Below, in pieces: positions 8,201-13,666 of a stretch of 17,651 bases of DNA (positions are counted from its first letter, which is position 1; the number at the start of each line of letters is the position of its first letter). Source of the DNA: an uncultured Erysipelotrichaceae bacterium (GTDB taxonomy: Bacteria > Bacillota_I > Bacilli_A > Erysipelotrichales > Erysipelotrichaceae). The DNA lies in contig CACZPD010000168.1 in the NCBI GenBank assembly GCA_902782955.1, positions 1-17,651 on the forward strand, written 5' to 3'. The notes beneath the pieces are model-generated. The model saw nothing but the letters and a program-made list of their open reading frames with translations. It did no database searches and had not been told where the DNA came from. A program made the position numbers and the translations under genes.

Positions 8201-8790
8201 GACTCGATCATGTCATGGCCAACAACCTGAACGTCAACGTTCTCGTACTCGATACCGAAGTATATTCCAACACCGGCGGTCAGTCCTCCAAGTCTTCTCA
8301 GGCAGCTTCCATCGCGAAGTTCGCAGCCGGCGGAAAACCGCTCGCAAAGAAAGACCTCGGTCAGATCGTTATGGAATACGGTCACTGCTATGTCGCTTCC
8401 GTATCCATGGGCGCGAACCAGCTCCAGACCATCAAGGCATTCAAGGAAGCTGAAAGCTATGACGGACCTTCCATCATCATCGCTTACTGCCCATGTGCAG
8501 AACAGGGTATCAAGGGCGGTCTCGTCAATGCTCCGAAGATCATGAAGAACGCTGTTGAATGCGGCTACGTTACACTGTACCGTTATGATCCGCGCAACGA
8601 AAAACCGCTCACGATCGATTCCAAGGAACCGCAGTGGGATAAATTCCATGACTTCCTGATGAATGAAGCTCGTTACTTCAACCTGCCGAAGATCCGCGGT
8701 GCTGAAGCAGCTGAAAAACTGTTTGCGAAGACACTCAGCGACGCGCAGACACGTTACAACAAGCTGAAGAACAAAGCTGAACATCAGTAA
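5239..8790 (+). CDS. nifJ: Pyruvate:ferredoxin (flavodoxin) oxidoreductase, single-chain
   Basis: This cytoplasmic enzyme oxidises pyruvate with CoA to acetyl-CoA and CO2, reducing ferredoxin or flavodoxin; it is central to anaerobic fermentation. The 1183 residues match the fused homodimeric type. The N-terminal pyruvate/thiamine domain carries YPITPSSPMAE from residue 32. A double-cluster ferredoxin domain has Cys694, 697, 700, 704 and Cys763, 766, 769, 773. The proximal cluster ligands are Cys828, Cys831, Cys856 and probably Cys1086, with spacing like that of the Desulfovibrio africanus enzyme. The thiamine diphosphate motif starts GDG at 977-979 and runs to NTGG at 1011-1014. All key residues are present. 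AGGAGG precedes the ATG. Codon use is visibly narrower than in neighbours (for example ggc/ggt glycine and gct/gca alanine), which suggests high expression. It has its own promoter and terminator. Confidence 0.98.
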   Translation: MSTENKKVFEAMDGNTATAHSAYAFTEVAGIYPITPSSPMAENTDAWATEGRVNVFGDKVKVVEMQSEGGASGTIHGALQGGALAATYTASQGLLLMIPNIYKLKGELLPGVIHVAARSLATHTLSIFGDHQDVYACRQTGAVMMCSHSVQDCMDLAGAAHLVAIDASVPVIHFFDGFRTSHEVDKIEVMDYGFLKSLLPMDKVQAFRDKALNPHGNAITRGGSQNDDIYFQAAEAQNEHYAAVPDIAAKYYKAISEHTGRDYAPFVYYGAPDAERIIIAMGSVTDTITETIDALTAQGEKVGLIKVYLYRPFSQAYLEKVLPASVKKVAVLDRSKEQGTREPLYLDVCYALRKHKDLTIIGGRYGLSSKDTNPSHINGVFEELKKDDPKEEFTIGIEDDVTNLSLPAVDVKIDADYTSCLFYGLGSDGTVGANKSTVKIIGNNTDLYSQAYFAYDSKKAGGVTRSHLRFGKSPIHSPYYINKADFISCSLDSYCFKYDMVKDLKEGGTFLLNTTFSADSIADHLPNKMLAELAKKKAKFYIINATQIALDTHMGRHTNTILQSAFFKLNEQIMPYEKSLELMKDSARHTYARKGEDVVNNNCNAIDRGASGLVEVEVKPEWADLQYGDSLFKKTGDAYYDNNLQRINALEGYDMPVSSFLKYGVLDGSIPENVAFKEKRTIATQVPTWDASKCVACGQCAFACPHATIRPFLLNADEVAKAQEIADANNVELTFVDDKKLAAYPGAATAGLKYRIQLSPANCVGCGVCLKVCPTKALGVAEVNDMLQEEPLADYLYKETEYKPQYGREGTVQGSSLLMPYFEVSGCCPGCGEAPYYRLASQMFGKDMMIANATGCSMIYCSSTPSTPFVTDGDNDGVAWANSLFEDNAEFGYGMAIAQTYKAAKILKIMEDNMDAVEPELKEAFEAYIAAKDDRNAQRGIKAKILAGVKASANEAVKELLSYERDLVGKSVWIVGGDGWAYDIGYGGLDHVMANNLNVNVLVLDTEVYSNTGGQSSKSSQAASIAKFAAGGKPLAKKDLGQIVMEYGHCYVASVSMGANQLQTIKAFKEAESYDGPSIIIAYCPCAEQGIKGGLVNAPKIMKNAVECGYVTLYRYDPRNEKPLTIDSKEPQWDKFHDFLMNEARYFNLPKIRGAEAAEKLFAKTLSDAQTRYNKLKNKAEHQ

Positions 8791-8799
8791 TATCCATTG

Positions 8800-8827
8800 A
8801 AGGTAAGCCCCGTGCTTACCTTTTTTT
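8800..8827 (+). terminator. Intrinsic terminator of nifJ
   Basis: GGTAAGC (8802-8808) pairs with GCTTACC (8814-8820) around CCCGT, followed by seven T residues (8821-8827). Flanking A residues at 8800-8801 can extend the stem. Confidence 0.95.
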
Positions 8828-8831
8828 ATGT

Positions 8832-8847
8832 TTCAGTGTATACTGAA
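8832..8847 (+). promoter_or_regulatory. Palindrome overlapping the -10 of the first GNAT gene (candidate operator)
   Basis: TTCAGT (8832-8837) and ACTGAA (8842-8847) form an inverted repeat with a 4-base spacer. The -10-like TATACT (8839-8844) lies across its centre and right arm. A poor -35 (TTACCT, 8816-8821) sits 17 bases upstream inside the nifJ terminator. The same nine bases TTCAGTGTA recur at 9462-9470 across the -10 of the DJ-1 gene, but without the second arm. Confidence 0.4.
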
Positions 8848-8851
8848 ATGC

Positions 8852-9421
8852 ATGATACGGATGATAGAGGAAAATGATATCTTTGCGTGCTGGTGGTGGT
8901 ATAACTGGTACATAACACATTCCTACGCGACATTTGAGACGGAACCGGTTTCCAGCAGAGAATTCACGGAAAGGGTCCATGCGGTCAGGGAAAAGTATCC
9001 GTGGATCGTTCTCGAAGAGGACGGCGTCCCGGTCGGATATGCCTATCTTTCTTCTTTTAATGTAAAAGCGGCATACCGCTGGACATGTGATCTGGCAATC
9101 TACCTTGCGCCGGATAAACTCGGGCAGGGTTACGGCTCGCAGCTGATGAAAGCGATCCTGGACCTGGCTGAAAAAGACGGCTATTACAATATGGTCTCAC
9201 TCATTACATGCGGAAATACGGAGAGCGAGCGTCTGCATGAAAAGTTCGGCTTCGAGAAGACGGGTGTCATTGAGTCTGCAGGAATTAAAAACGGTCAGAA
9301 TCTGTCAGTCGCTTTCTATCAGAAAACGATCCGGAAATTTGAAGGCGGGGAGATCCCCGCAGAGCCGGTGAACCTGGATCCGTATAAAGAACAGAAAAAA
9401 GGAAGGGTACCGCTGTTTTAG
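8852..9421 (+). CDS. GNAT N-acetyltransferase, phosphinothricin acetyltransferase-like
   Basis: A cytoplasmic acetyl-CoA-dependent N-acetyltransferase of the COG1247 (Pat/MnaT-like) type. The N-terminal block with YITHSYATFETEPVS, the VGYAYLSSF and AYRWTCDLAIYL strands, motif A with GQGYGSQL (about residues 91-98) and HEKFGFEKTGV are typical of the family. Members acetylate compounds such as phosphinothricin or methionine sulfone/sulfoximine; the substrate here is unknown. The ATG at 8852 gives the family-typical MIR start and 189 residues. The upstream in-frame ATG at 8828 lies immediately after the nifJ terminator and before the probable -10, so it should not be transcribed. No ribosome site precedes 8852, and the predicted transcript start falls on or next to that ATG. 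The last 28 or so residues, rich in Pro, Glu and Lys, are a tail beyond the GNAT fold. Confidence 0.88.
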   Translation: MIRMIEENDIFACWWWYNWYITHSYATFETEPVSSREFTERVHAVREKYPWIVLEEDGVPVGYAYLSSFNVKAAYRWTCDLAIYLAPDKLGQGYGSQLMKAILDLAEKDGYYNMVSLITCGNTESERLHEKFGFEKTGVIESAGIKNGQNLSVAFYQKTIRKFEGGEIPAEPVNLDPYKEQKKGRVPLF

Positions 9422-9423
9422 GA

Positions 9424-9455
9424 AGATTGTCACAGGGATGTGATAATCTTTTTTT
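9424..9455 (+). terminator. Intrinsic terminator of the first GNAT gene
   Basis: AGATTGTCAC (9424-9433) pairs with GTGATAATCT (9440-9449), 10 bp with one G-T wobble and a 6-base loop, followed by T residues to 9455. Confidence 0.93.
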
Positions 9456-9468
9456 AGGGAATTCAGTG

Positions 9469-9474
9469 TACAAT
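9469..9474 (+). promoter_or_regulatory. -10 element for the DJ-1/GNAT operon
   Basis: TACAAT (9469-9474) lies 27 bases before the start codon. The expected -35 position falls in the preceding terminator and shows no good match. The element overlaps a TTCAGTGTA sequence shared with the promoter at 8832. Confidence 0.5.
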
Positions 9475-9501
9475 AGATAACAGGAAATCAGGAGGGTGCA
9501 T

Positions 9502-10098
9502 ATGACTGAAAAAAAGGCTGCCGTACTGCTGGCAGAAGGATTTGAGGAAATCGAAGCGCTGACCGTTGTGGATGTGCTGAGAAGGGCAGACATCATCTGC
9601 GATATGATCGCACTCGGAAATAAAACAGTTACCGGTTCACACGGCATCTCTGTAATTGCTGATCTCTGCATGGATGAAGCGGACAGAAATACATATGACA
9701 TGGTCATCCTGCCGGGCGGACAGCCGGGTTCCACACATCTGCGTGATTCGGAACAGGTCATTGCCTGGATCCGCGCATTTGACGCGCAGGATGACAAATA
9801 TGTCGCGGCCATCTGTGCAGCGCCGATGGCTGTTGCGGAAAGCGGCATCGCGGCAGGAAGAAAAGTGACTTCCTTCCCGCAGGATTTCCTGCGTGAACTG
9901 CTCAAGGACGCCGAGTATATCGATGACAATGAGCAGCTTGAGGAGATGGTGGCTGTCGACAGGAATCTGATCACGAGCCGGGGACCTGCCACAGCGCTTC
10001 CGTTTGCTTTCCGTTTAGTGGAGATACTGGGCAAAGACAGTACGCCGCTGCGTCAGGGAATGCAGTTTGATGCTTTGAAGGAAGTTATGAAAAAATGA
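9502..10098 (+). CDS. DJ-1/PfpI family protein (YajL/ThiJ-like)
   Basis: A cytoplasmic 198-residue protein of the DJ-1 branch, close in size and layout to E. coli YajL and human DJ-1. The N-terminal motif GFEEIE places Glu18 exactly where DJ-1 has Glu18. The nucleophile-elbow cysteine is Cys105 in AAICAAP, and SRGPATALPFAF near the C-terminus is also typical. Members have been reported as redox sensors, chaperones or deglycase/glyoxalase enzymes; the role is debated and I assign none. ATG 9502 is the start because AGGAGG (9490-9495) lies 6 bases upstream; the in-frame GTG at 9496 abuts that site and is rejected. Its stop overlaps the next start (ATGA, 10095-10098), so it heads a coupled three-gene unit with two GNAT acetyltransferases. 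Confidence 0.92.
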   Translation: MTEKKAAVLLAEGFEEIEALTVVDVLRRADIICDMIALGNKTVTGSHGISVIADLCMDEADRNTYDMVILPGGQPGSTHLRDSEQVIAWIRAFDAQDDKYVAAICAAPMAVAESGIAAGRKVTSFPQDFLRELLKDAEYIDDNEQLEEMVAVDRNLITSRGPATALPFAFRLVEILGKDSTPLRQGMQFDALKEVMKK

Positions 10099-10532
10099 AG
10101 ACTTCCTTCTTCAGACTGAATGAACTCAGCCCGGAAAAGCTGCTGGATATCCTGAAGCTTCGTCAGGATGTGTTCATCGTTGAACAGGAATGCATCTATC
10201 CGGACATCGATGAGACCGACAGATATGCTGTACATGCTGTTCTGGAAGAAGGAGGACAGGTCATTGCCTGTCTCAGGATCTTCCGCCGGGCAGGTGAAGA
10301 AAATACGGCGCAGATCGGACGTGTCGTTTCCGCTGTGCGCAGAAAGGGATACGGCACGGAAATACTGAAAGCTGCCCTGGAATACGCAAAAGATATCATG
10401 CACTGCAGAGAAGCATATTTGGAAGCGCAGTGCTACGCATCCGGCCTGTATGAAAAACAGGGTTTTCATATTGTCTCGGAGCCTTTTCTGGAAGACGGAA
10501 TACCGCATGTCCGTATGAGGAGGCATCTGTGA
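10095..10532 (+). CDS. elaA: ElaA-family GNAT acetyltransferase
   Basis: A 145-residue cytoplasmic acetyl-CoA-dependent acetyltransferase of unknown substrate. The N-terminal block LRQDVFIVEQECIYPDIDE (from residue 22) is the hallmark of the ElaA subgroup. Motif A follows as IGRVVSAVRRKGYGTEIL, with RRKGYG at about residues 82-87, and the C-terminus has SGLYEKQGFHIVSEPFLEDGIPHVRM. The start ATG overlaps the DJ-1 stop by ATGA. The stop overlaps the following GTG start (GTGA, 10529-10532), so translation of all three is probably coupled. Confidence 0.9.
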   Translation: MKTSFFRLNELSPEKLLDILKLRQDVFIVEQECIYPDIDETDRYAVHAVLEEGGQVIACLRIFRRAGEENTAQIGRVVSAVRRKGYGTEILKAALEYAKDIMHCREAYLEAQCYASGLYEKQGFHIVSEPFLEDGIPHVRMRRHL

Positions 10533-10999
10533 GAGAGGGAATGATACGGAAAGCTGAAGAGAAAGATCTCGCCCGGATCGCGGAGATCCTCGTTTTTAAC
10601 AACCGTCTTTTTTTCTACCCGATATTCCGGGATGAAGAATATTCTTTCAGCATTATGAATGTGGAATCCCTGATGAAGGAATACCGCGGGGATCCCGGGA
10701 TAATGGATGAGACATACGTTTATGATGACGGTCTGATCCGGGGCGTCCTGCGCTTTGACGGTGCTGAGATCATCAAGCTGTATGTCGATCCTTTCTTCCA
10801 GAACCGGGGGATCGGTCAGAAACTCCTTGCGTTTGCGCTGGAAGGAAAGGAAAAGGTATTTCTCTGGGCTCTCGAGAAAAACGAAGCAGGGCGCCGTTTT
10901 TACCGCAGAAACGGATTCAGGGAAACGGGAGAAAAAAAGTTTGAAGAAGGAACGGAAGAATATCTCATCCGTATGGAATACGTAAAACCGGATGTCTGA
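10529..10999 (+). CDS. GNAT N-acetyltransferase
   Basis: A 156-residue GNAT protein. Motif A is visible as IKLYVDPFFQNRGIGQKLL (QNRGIG at about residues 91-96), followed by WALEKNEAGRRFYRRNGFRETGE, the usual acceptor-side helix and strand. The substrate is unknown; a protein N-terminus or small-molecule amine are both possible. GTG 10529 is chosen because GAGGAGG (10517-10523) lies 5 bases upstream and the start overlaps the previous stop. ATG 10541 gives a more typical MIRKAEEKD N-terminus, but the purine-rich run before it (10531-10540) leaves no spacer. Either start is possible. The stop codon TGA (10997-10999) lies inside the extended -10 of the next gene's promoter. Confidence 0.85.
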   Translation: MREGMIRKAEEKDLARIAEILVFNNRLFFYPIFRDEEYSFSIMNVESLMKEYRGDPGIMDETYVYDDGLIRGVLRFDGAEIIKLYVDPFFQNRGIGQKLLAFALEGKEKVFLWALEKNEAGRRFYRRNGFRETGEKKFEEGTEEYLIRMEYVKPDV

Positions 11000-11005
11000 T
11001 ATAAT
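10997..11005 (+). promoter_or_regulatory. Extended -10 promoter of the CorA-like gene
   Basis: TG (10997-10998), one base, then a consensus TATAAT (11000-11005). No -35 match is seen. The TG is part of the preceding gene's stop codon, so the promoter starts within the end of that gene. The start codon at 11029 is 23 bases downstream. Confidence 0.65.
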
Positions 11006-11028
11006 AGTTCAGAAAGCAGGTGAATCAT

Positions 11029-11949
11029 ATGCCATATTACCTCATCCACGAAAGACTGGATGAATGCTGCAGGGAAGACGTCCATGGGGCGGATGCACAG
11101 TTCGTTGCAGTCCTGACACACGCGGAATTTGCCGAAGTCAGGGAATTATTTGACAAGAAAATCGATATCGAAATGGATCTGAAACATATCCATGAGACAA
11201 AGGCCGTCGTGAATATCAATTCTCTGACAGGTACATTTAATATTCCGGATCACGAAAACTACTCAGGGCATAAATTCAAGATCGCCTTTGTAATGGATGA
11301 AAAGGGAATCGTTTTTATTGATGACAGTGATTATACGCATCAGATCATGGAACGGATACATGATACCAAGAAATGGAAGCTGCCTTCCCTGGAAAGACTT
11401 ATCTATGATTTCCTTGAGGAAACGATCCGGCACGATATCTCGCTTCTGGAAAAAACAGAACAGGATCTGGATATCATGGAACGCTCGATCATGAAAGGCG
11501 AGATCGAACAGTATCCGATCCAGCTGAACGATATCCGCAGCGATCTGCTCGACATGCATATGCATTATGAACATCTGCTGGATGTTGCAAAGGAATTCGA
11601 AGAAAATGAAAATGATTTTTTCGATGATAACAATGTGCGTTATTTCCGTCTGTTTCAGGAAAGAGTCACGCGTCTGGAAGATAATGTCGATAATTTACGC
11701 GATTTGATCGTCCAGCTTCGGGACCTTGTTTCCGAACAGCTCAGCATCAAGCAGAACAACATCATGACGCTTCTGACTGTCATAACAACGATCTTTATGC
11801 CGCTTACGCTGATTGCCGGCTGGTACGGCATGAACTTTGTCAATATGCCGGAATTGTATATGGCATGGGGCTATCCTATTGTGATTATTGTCAGTCTCAT
11901 GATCGTCGTCTGCTGTCTGGTCTTCTTCAAAAAGAAGAAATGGATGTGA
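11029..11949 (+). CDS. corA: CorA-family magnesium/divalent cation transporter
   Basis: An inner-membrane pentameric channel of the CorA family, which carries Mg2+ and in some members other divalent metals. The 306-residue protein has a large soluble N-terminal region rich in charged helices (about residues 120-235, coiled-coil-like). Two C-terminal membrane segments follow: one ending in the signature YGMN (266-269), and one in the last 25 or so residues, ending with a basic KKKKWM tail. The loop after GMN reads FVNMPELYMAWGY, with glutamate in the MPEL position usual for the family. ATG 11029 follows AGGTG (11018-11022) by 6 bases; the in-frame GTG at 11020 is part of that ribosome site and is rejected. 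Metal specificity cannot be read from the sequence. Confidence 0.93.
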   Translation: MPYYLIHERLDECCREDVHGADAQFVAVLTHAEFAEVRELFDKKIDIEMDLKHIHETKAVVNINSLTGTFNIPDHENYSGHKFKIAFVMDEKGIVFIDDSDYTHQIMERIHDTKKWKLPSLERLIYDFLEETIRHDISLLEKTEQDLDIMERSIMKGEIEQYPIQLNDIRSDLLDMHMHYEHLLDVAKEFEENENDFFDDNNVRYFRLFQERVTRLEDNVDNLRDLIVQLRDLVSEQLSIKQNNIMTLLTVITTIFMPLTLIAGWYGMNFVNMPELYMAWGYPIVIIVSLMIVVCCLVFFKKKKWM

Positions 11950-11959
11950 GGATTTATAA

Positions 11960-12898
11960 ATGAAAAGAGTTTTGGTAATATTCCTGACAATTCTCTTTTT
12001 TCTGAGCGGCTGCCGGGCGGATGTACAGACCGGAAATGAGGTCAGTGCTGCCGGGCAGAGTTTTTCGTCCGCCGACATGGTGGCTTTTAAATGCCGGTTT
12101 GTTTCGGAAGACAACTATACCGGAGAAGAAGGTATCGGTTCGGCAGAATACTATTTCGAACTGAAAGTACTGGATGACGGCAGGATCGAAGGGAAAGCGC
12201 AGAGAAACGCTTACGATGAAGATCCGTCATACGACCTGGTCTTTGCCTCTGACAGGCAGACGCTTTCAGCGCTTCAGGAACTTACGGAAGAGATCAAACT
12301 GAAGGATCTGGACGGCATCAGCCATCTTGAGAATGACGCCCCGGAAGGAAAAGGCATATCGCTCAGGATACGATACGCTTCCGCAAAGATCGTCAGCTGT
12401 GAAGACAATACCAAAAACCATCTTTCACTCCGGCAGATGCTTGCGATCCGTGACTGGTTTGAACAGATATCCGGTGCCGGACGTATCCGCCGCTATCCGG
12501 TGGAAGAAATCCCGTCTGAAACATTTGTGGAAGAGACCGGTCTGGATCCGGATCTCTCATCCGTGACCAATAAAGATGTTGTTTTCACCAGGATCAGGGA
12601 AAACCGTACAGTCATCTATAAAACTGCTTTTGCCACATATGAGGGCAATGCCTATGAACTGTATTTTTCCGCGGATACGGATGCTCTTTCCCCGGAGAAT
12701 ACAGAATGGGAAAATATATATTCGTTTGATGATTTTAAAGTCAGCCTGAACAGCCGGGGGCAGGGACTCTGTGAGTGGAAAACAGATGCGTATGCTTATG
12801 CGCTGTATATGCCGGAAAACGCGGAAGAAGGCTTTCTGGAATATATGCGGCTTGCGCTGAAAGGCATTCTCTGGAATCCGCCCGGCAGCGGGGCATAG
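11960..12898 (+). CDS. Unrecognised lipoprotein
   Basis: I do not recognise this family. The 312-residue product starts with a lipoprotein signal peptide: MKR, a hydrophobic core, and the lipobox LSGC with the lipidated cysteine at residue 18. It should therefore be anchored on the outer face of the cell membrane. The mature part looks like two globular halves. One (about residues 38-165) contains YYFELKVLDDGRIEGKAQ and QMLAIRDWFEQI; the other (about 195-300) contains YKTAFATYEGNAYELYF and YAYALYMPENAEEGFLEYM. It is acidic and has no further membrane segments. The start has GTGAGGA about 8 bases upstream and lies 10 bases after the CorA-like stop, so the two genes are probably co-transcribed. 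A link to metal uptake is only suggested by that pairing. Confidence 0.8.
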   Translation: MKRVLVIFLTILFFLSGCRADVQTGNEVSAAGQSFSSADMVAFKCRFVSEDNYTGEEGIGSAEYYFELKVLDDGRIEGKAQRNAYDEDPSYDLVFASDRQTLSALQELTEEIKLKDLDGISHLENDAPEGKGISLRIRYASAKIVSCEDNTKNHLSLRQMLAIRDWFEQISGAGRIRRYPVEEIPSETFVEETGLDPDLSSVTNKDVVFTRIRENRTVIYKTAFATYEGNAYELYFSADTDALSPENTEWENIYSFDDFKVSLNSRGQGLCEWKTDAYAYALYMPENAEEGFLEYMRLALKGILWNPPGSGA

Positions 12899-12911
12899 AC
12901 ATGCGCCGGGA

Positions 12912-12939
12912 TTGACAAATATACGGTTTGAATTATGAT
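12912..12939 (+). promoter_or_regulatory. Promoter of the ECF transporter operon
   Basis: A perfect -35 TTGACA (12912-12917) is followed after 16 bases by TATGAT (12934-12939). The alternative TGATAA two bases further on would give an 18-base spacer. It lies directly after the lipoprotein gene and drives a leader of about 90 bases. Confidence 0.85.
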
Positions 12940-12944
12940 AATTT

Positions 12945-13009
12945 CGTATGAGTAAGCCGTAAAACCGTTCTGTGAACAGGGGATTATTTTACAGAATTGT
13001 CATACGGCT
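12945..13009 (+). promoter_or_regulatory. Structured 5' leader with two mutually exclusive helices (candidate regulatory RNA)
   Basis: AGCCGTA (12955-12961) can pair with TACGGCT (13003-13009), enclosing a second helix TTCTGT (12968-12973)/ACAGAA (12991-12996). CGTATGA (12945-12951) can instead pair with TCATACG (13000-13006), which shares TACG with the first helix, so the two cannot coexist. There is no T tract, so any control would more likely act on translation. The ribosome site AAGGGGG (13026-13032) lies 17 bases after the last helix. I could not match the leader to purine, preQ1, FMN, TPP, SAM, THF, fluoride or T-box consensus elements by eye. Confidence 0.45.
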
Positions 13010-13039
13010 CAGATATATTATCGATAAGGGGGTAATAAT

Positions 13040-13600
13040 ATGAATTCACAGTCTTCTACCAAAACGATCGTAGCGACAGGTCTCGGTGCGGCAGTATTTC
13101 TGGTTCTTTTCATGTATGTGAAAGTTCCTTCTCCGGTACCGGAAACGAATCTGCAGATCGCTTACGGTGTTTCCAGTTTCTTTGCGGCAGTATTCGGACC
13201 TGTCGCAGGCTTCCTTGTGGCTTTTGTCGGCCATGCGCTTTCTGATTTCATCCAGTACGGTTCTCCATGGTGGAGCTGGGTAGTGGCTTCCGGTGCCGGA
13301 GCGCTCATTACCGGTCTCTGCGCGAAGAAAGTCGCTCCTGCCGTAGAAGAAGGCAGATTCAATACACCTGAACTGATCAGTTTCGTGATCTGGGCAGTCA
13401 TCGCAAACGCTGTTGCCTGGCTGGTCGCAGCGCCTGTTCTGGATATCGTTATGTATTCCGAACCGGCATCGACTTCTTTCCTGCAGGGTGTAACCGCATT
13501 TGGTCTGGATTCCATCGTATCCTGTGTGATCGGTGCGATCCTGCTCAAAGCGTACGCTTCCACAAAAACAGGAAAAGGCAGTCTTTCCAAAGATATCTGA
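13040..13600 (+). CDS. ECF transporter S component, UPF0397 family
   Basis: The membrane substrate-binding subunit of an energy-coupling-factor transporter. The 186-residue protein is hydrophobic with about five or six membrane segments (near residues 10-28, 45-64, 78-95, 112-132 and 150-172). The N-terminal TKTIVATGLGAAVF holds the AxxxA-like small-residue face that S components use to contact the T subunit. The block GHALSDFIQYGSPWWSW (64-80) is typical of UPF0397. Databases often label the family as riboflavin-type, but the substrate is not established as far as I know. The start has AAGGGGG 7 bases upstream. The gene is followed by an intrinsic terminator and then its ATPase and T genes, so it may be made in excess over them. 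SAM hydrolase genes further downstream hint at an adenosyl- or methionine-related substrate; that is inference. Confidence 0.88.
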   Translation: MNSQSSTKTIVATGLGAAVFLVLFMYVKVPSPVPETNLQIAYGVSSFFAAVFGPVAGFLVAFVGHALSDFIQYGSPWWSWVVASGAGALITGLCAKKVAPAVEEGRFNTPELISFVIWAVIANAVAWLVAAPVLDIVMYSEPASTSFLQGVTAFGLDSIVSCVIGAILLKAYASTKTGKGSLSKDI

Positions 13601-13616
13601 TAAACCAATCATGAAC

Positions 13617-13651
13617 GGGAAAGCACGATGACTGCTTTCCCTTGTTTTTTT
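13617..13651 (+). terminator. Intrinsic terminator between the S-component and ATPase genes
   Basis: GGGAAAGCA (13617-13625) pairs with TGCTTTCCC (13633-13641) around a 7-base loop, followed by TTG and seven T residues to 13651. The hairpin is strong and lies inside what must otherwise be one operon, because no new promoter is evident in the 16 bases before the ATPase start. Confidence 0.88.
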
Positions 13652-13666
13652 CTTGAAAGGAATTCT

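Noticed and set aside
8828..11000. Toxin-antitoxin reading of the GNAT genes
   Set aside because: GNAT toxins are usually paired with a small ribbon-helix-helix antitoxin gene. None is present beside any of the three GNAT genes.
12881..12910. CCCGGC/GCCGGG inverted repeat after the lipoprotein gene
   Set aside because: The loop is 18 bases and no T tract follows, so it is not called an intrinsic terminator.
13628..13666. Upstream ATG start for the ABC ATPase
   Set aside because: It falls in the loop of a strong terminator hairpin. A proper ribosome site precedes ATG 13667.
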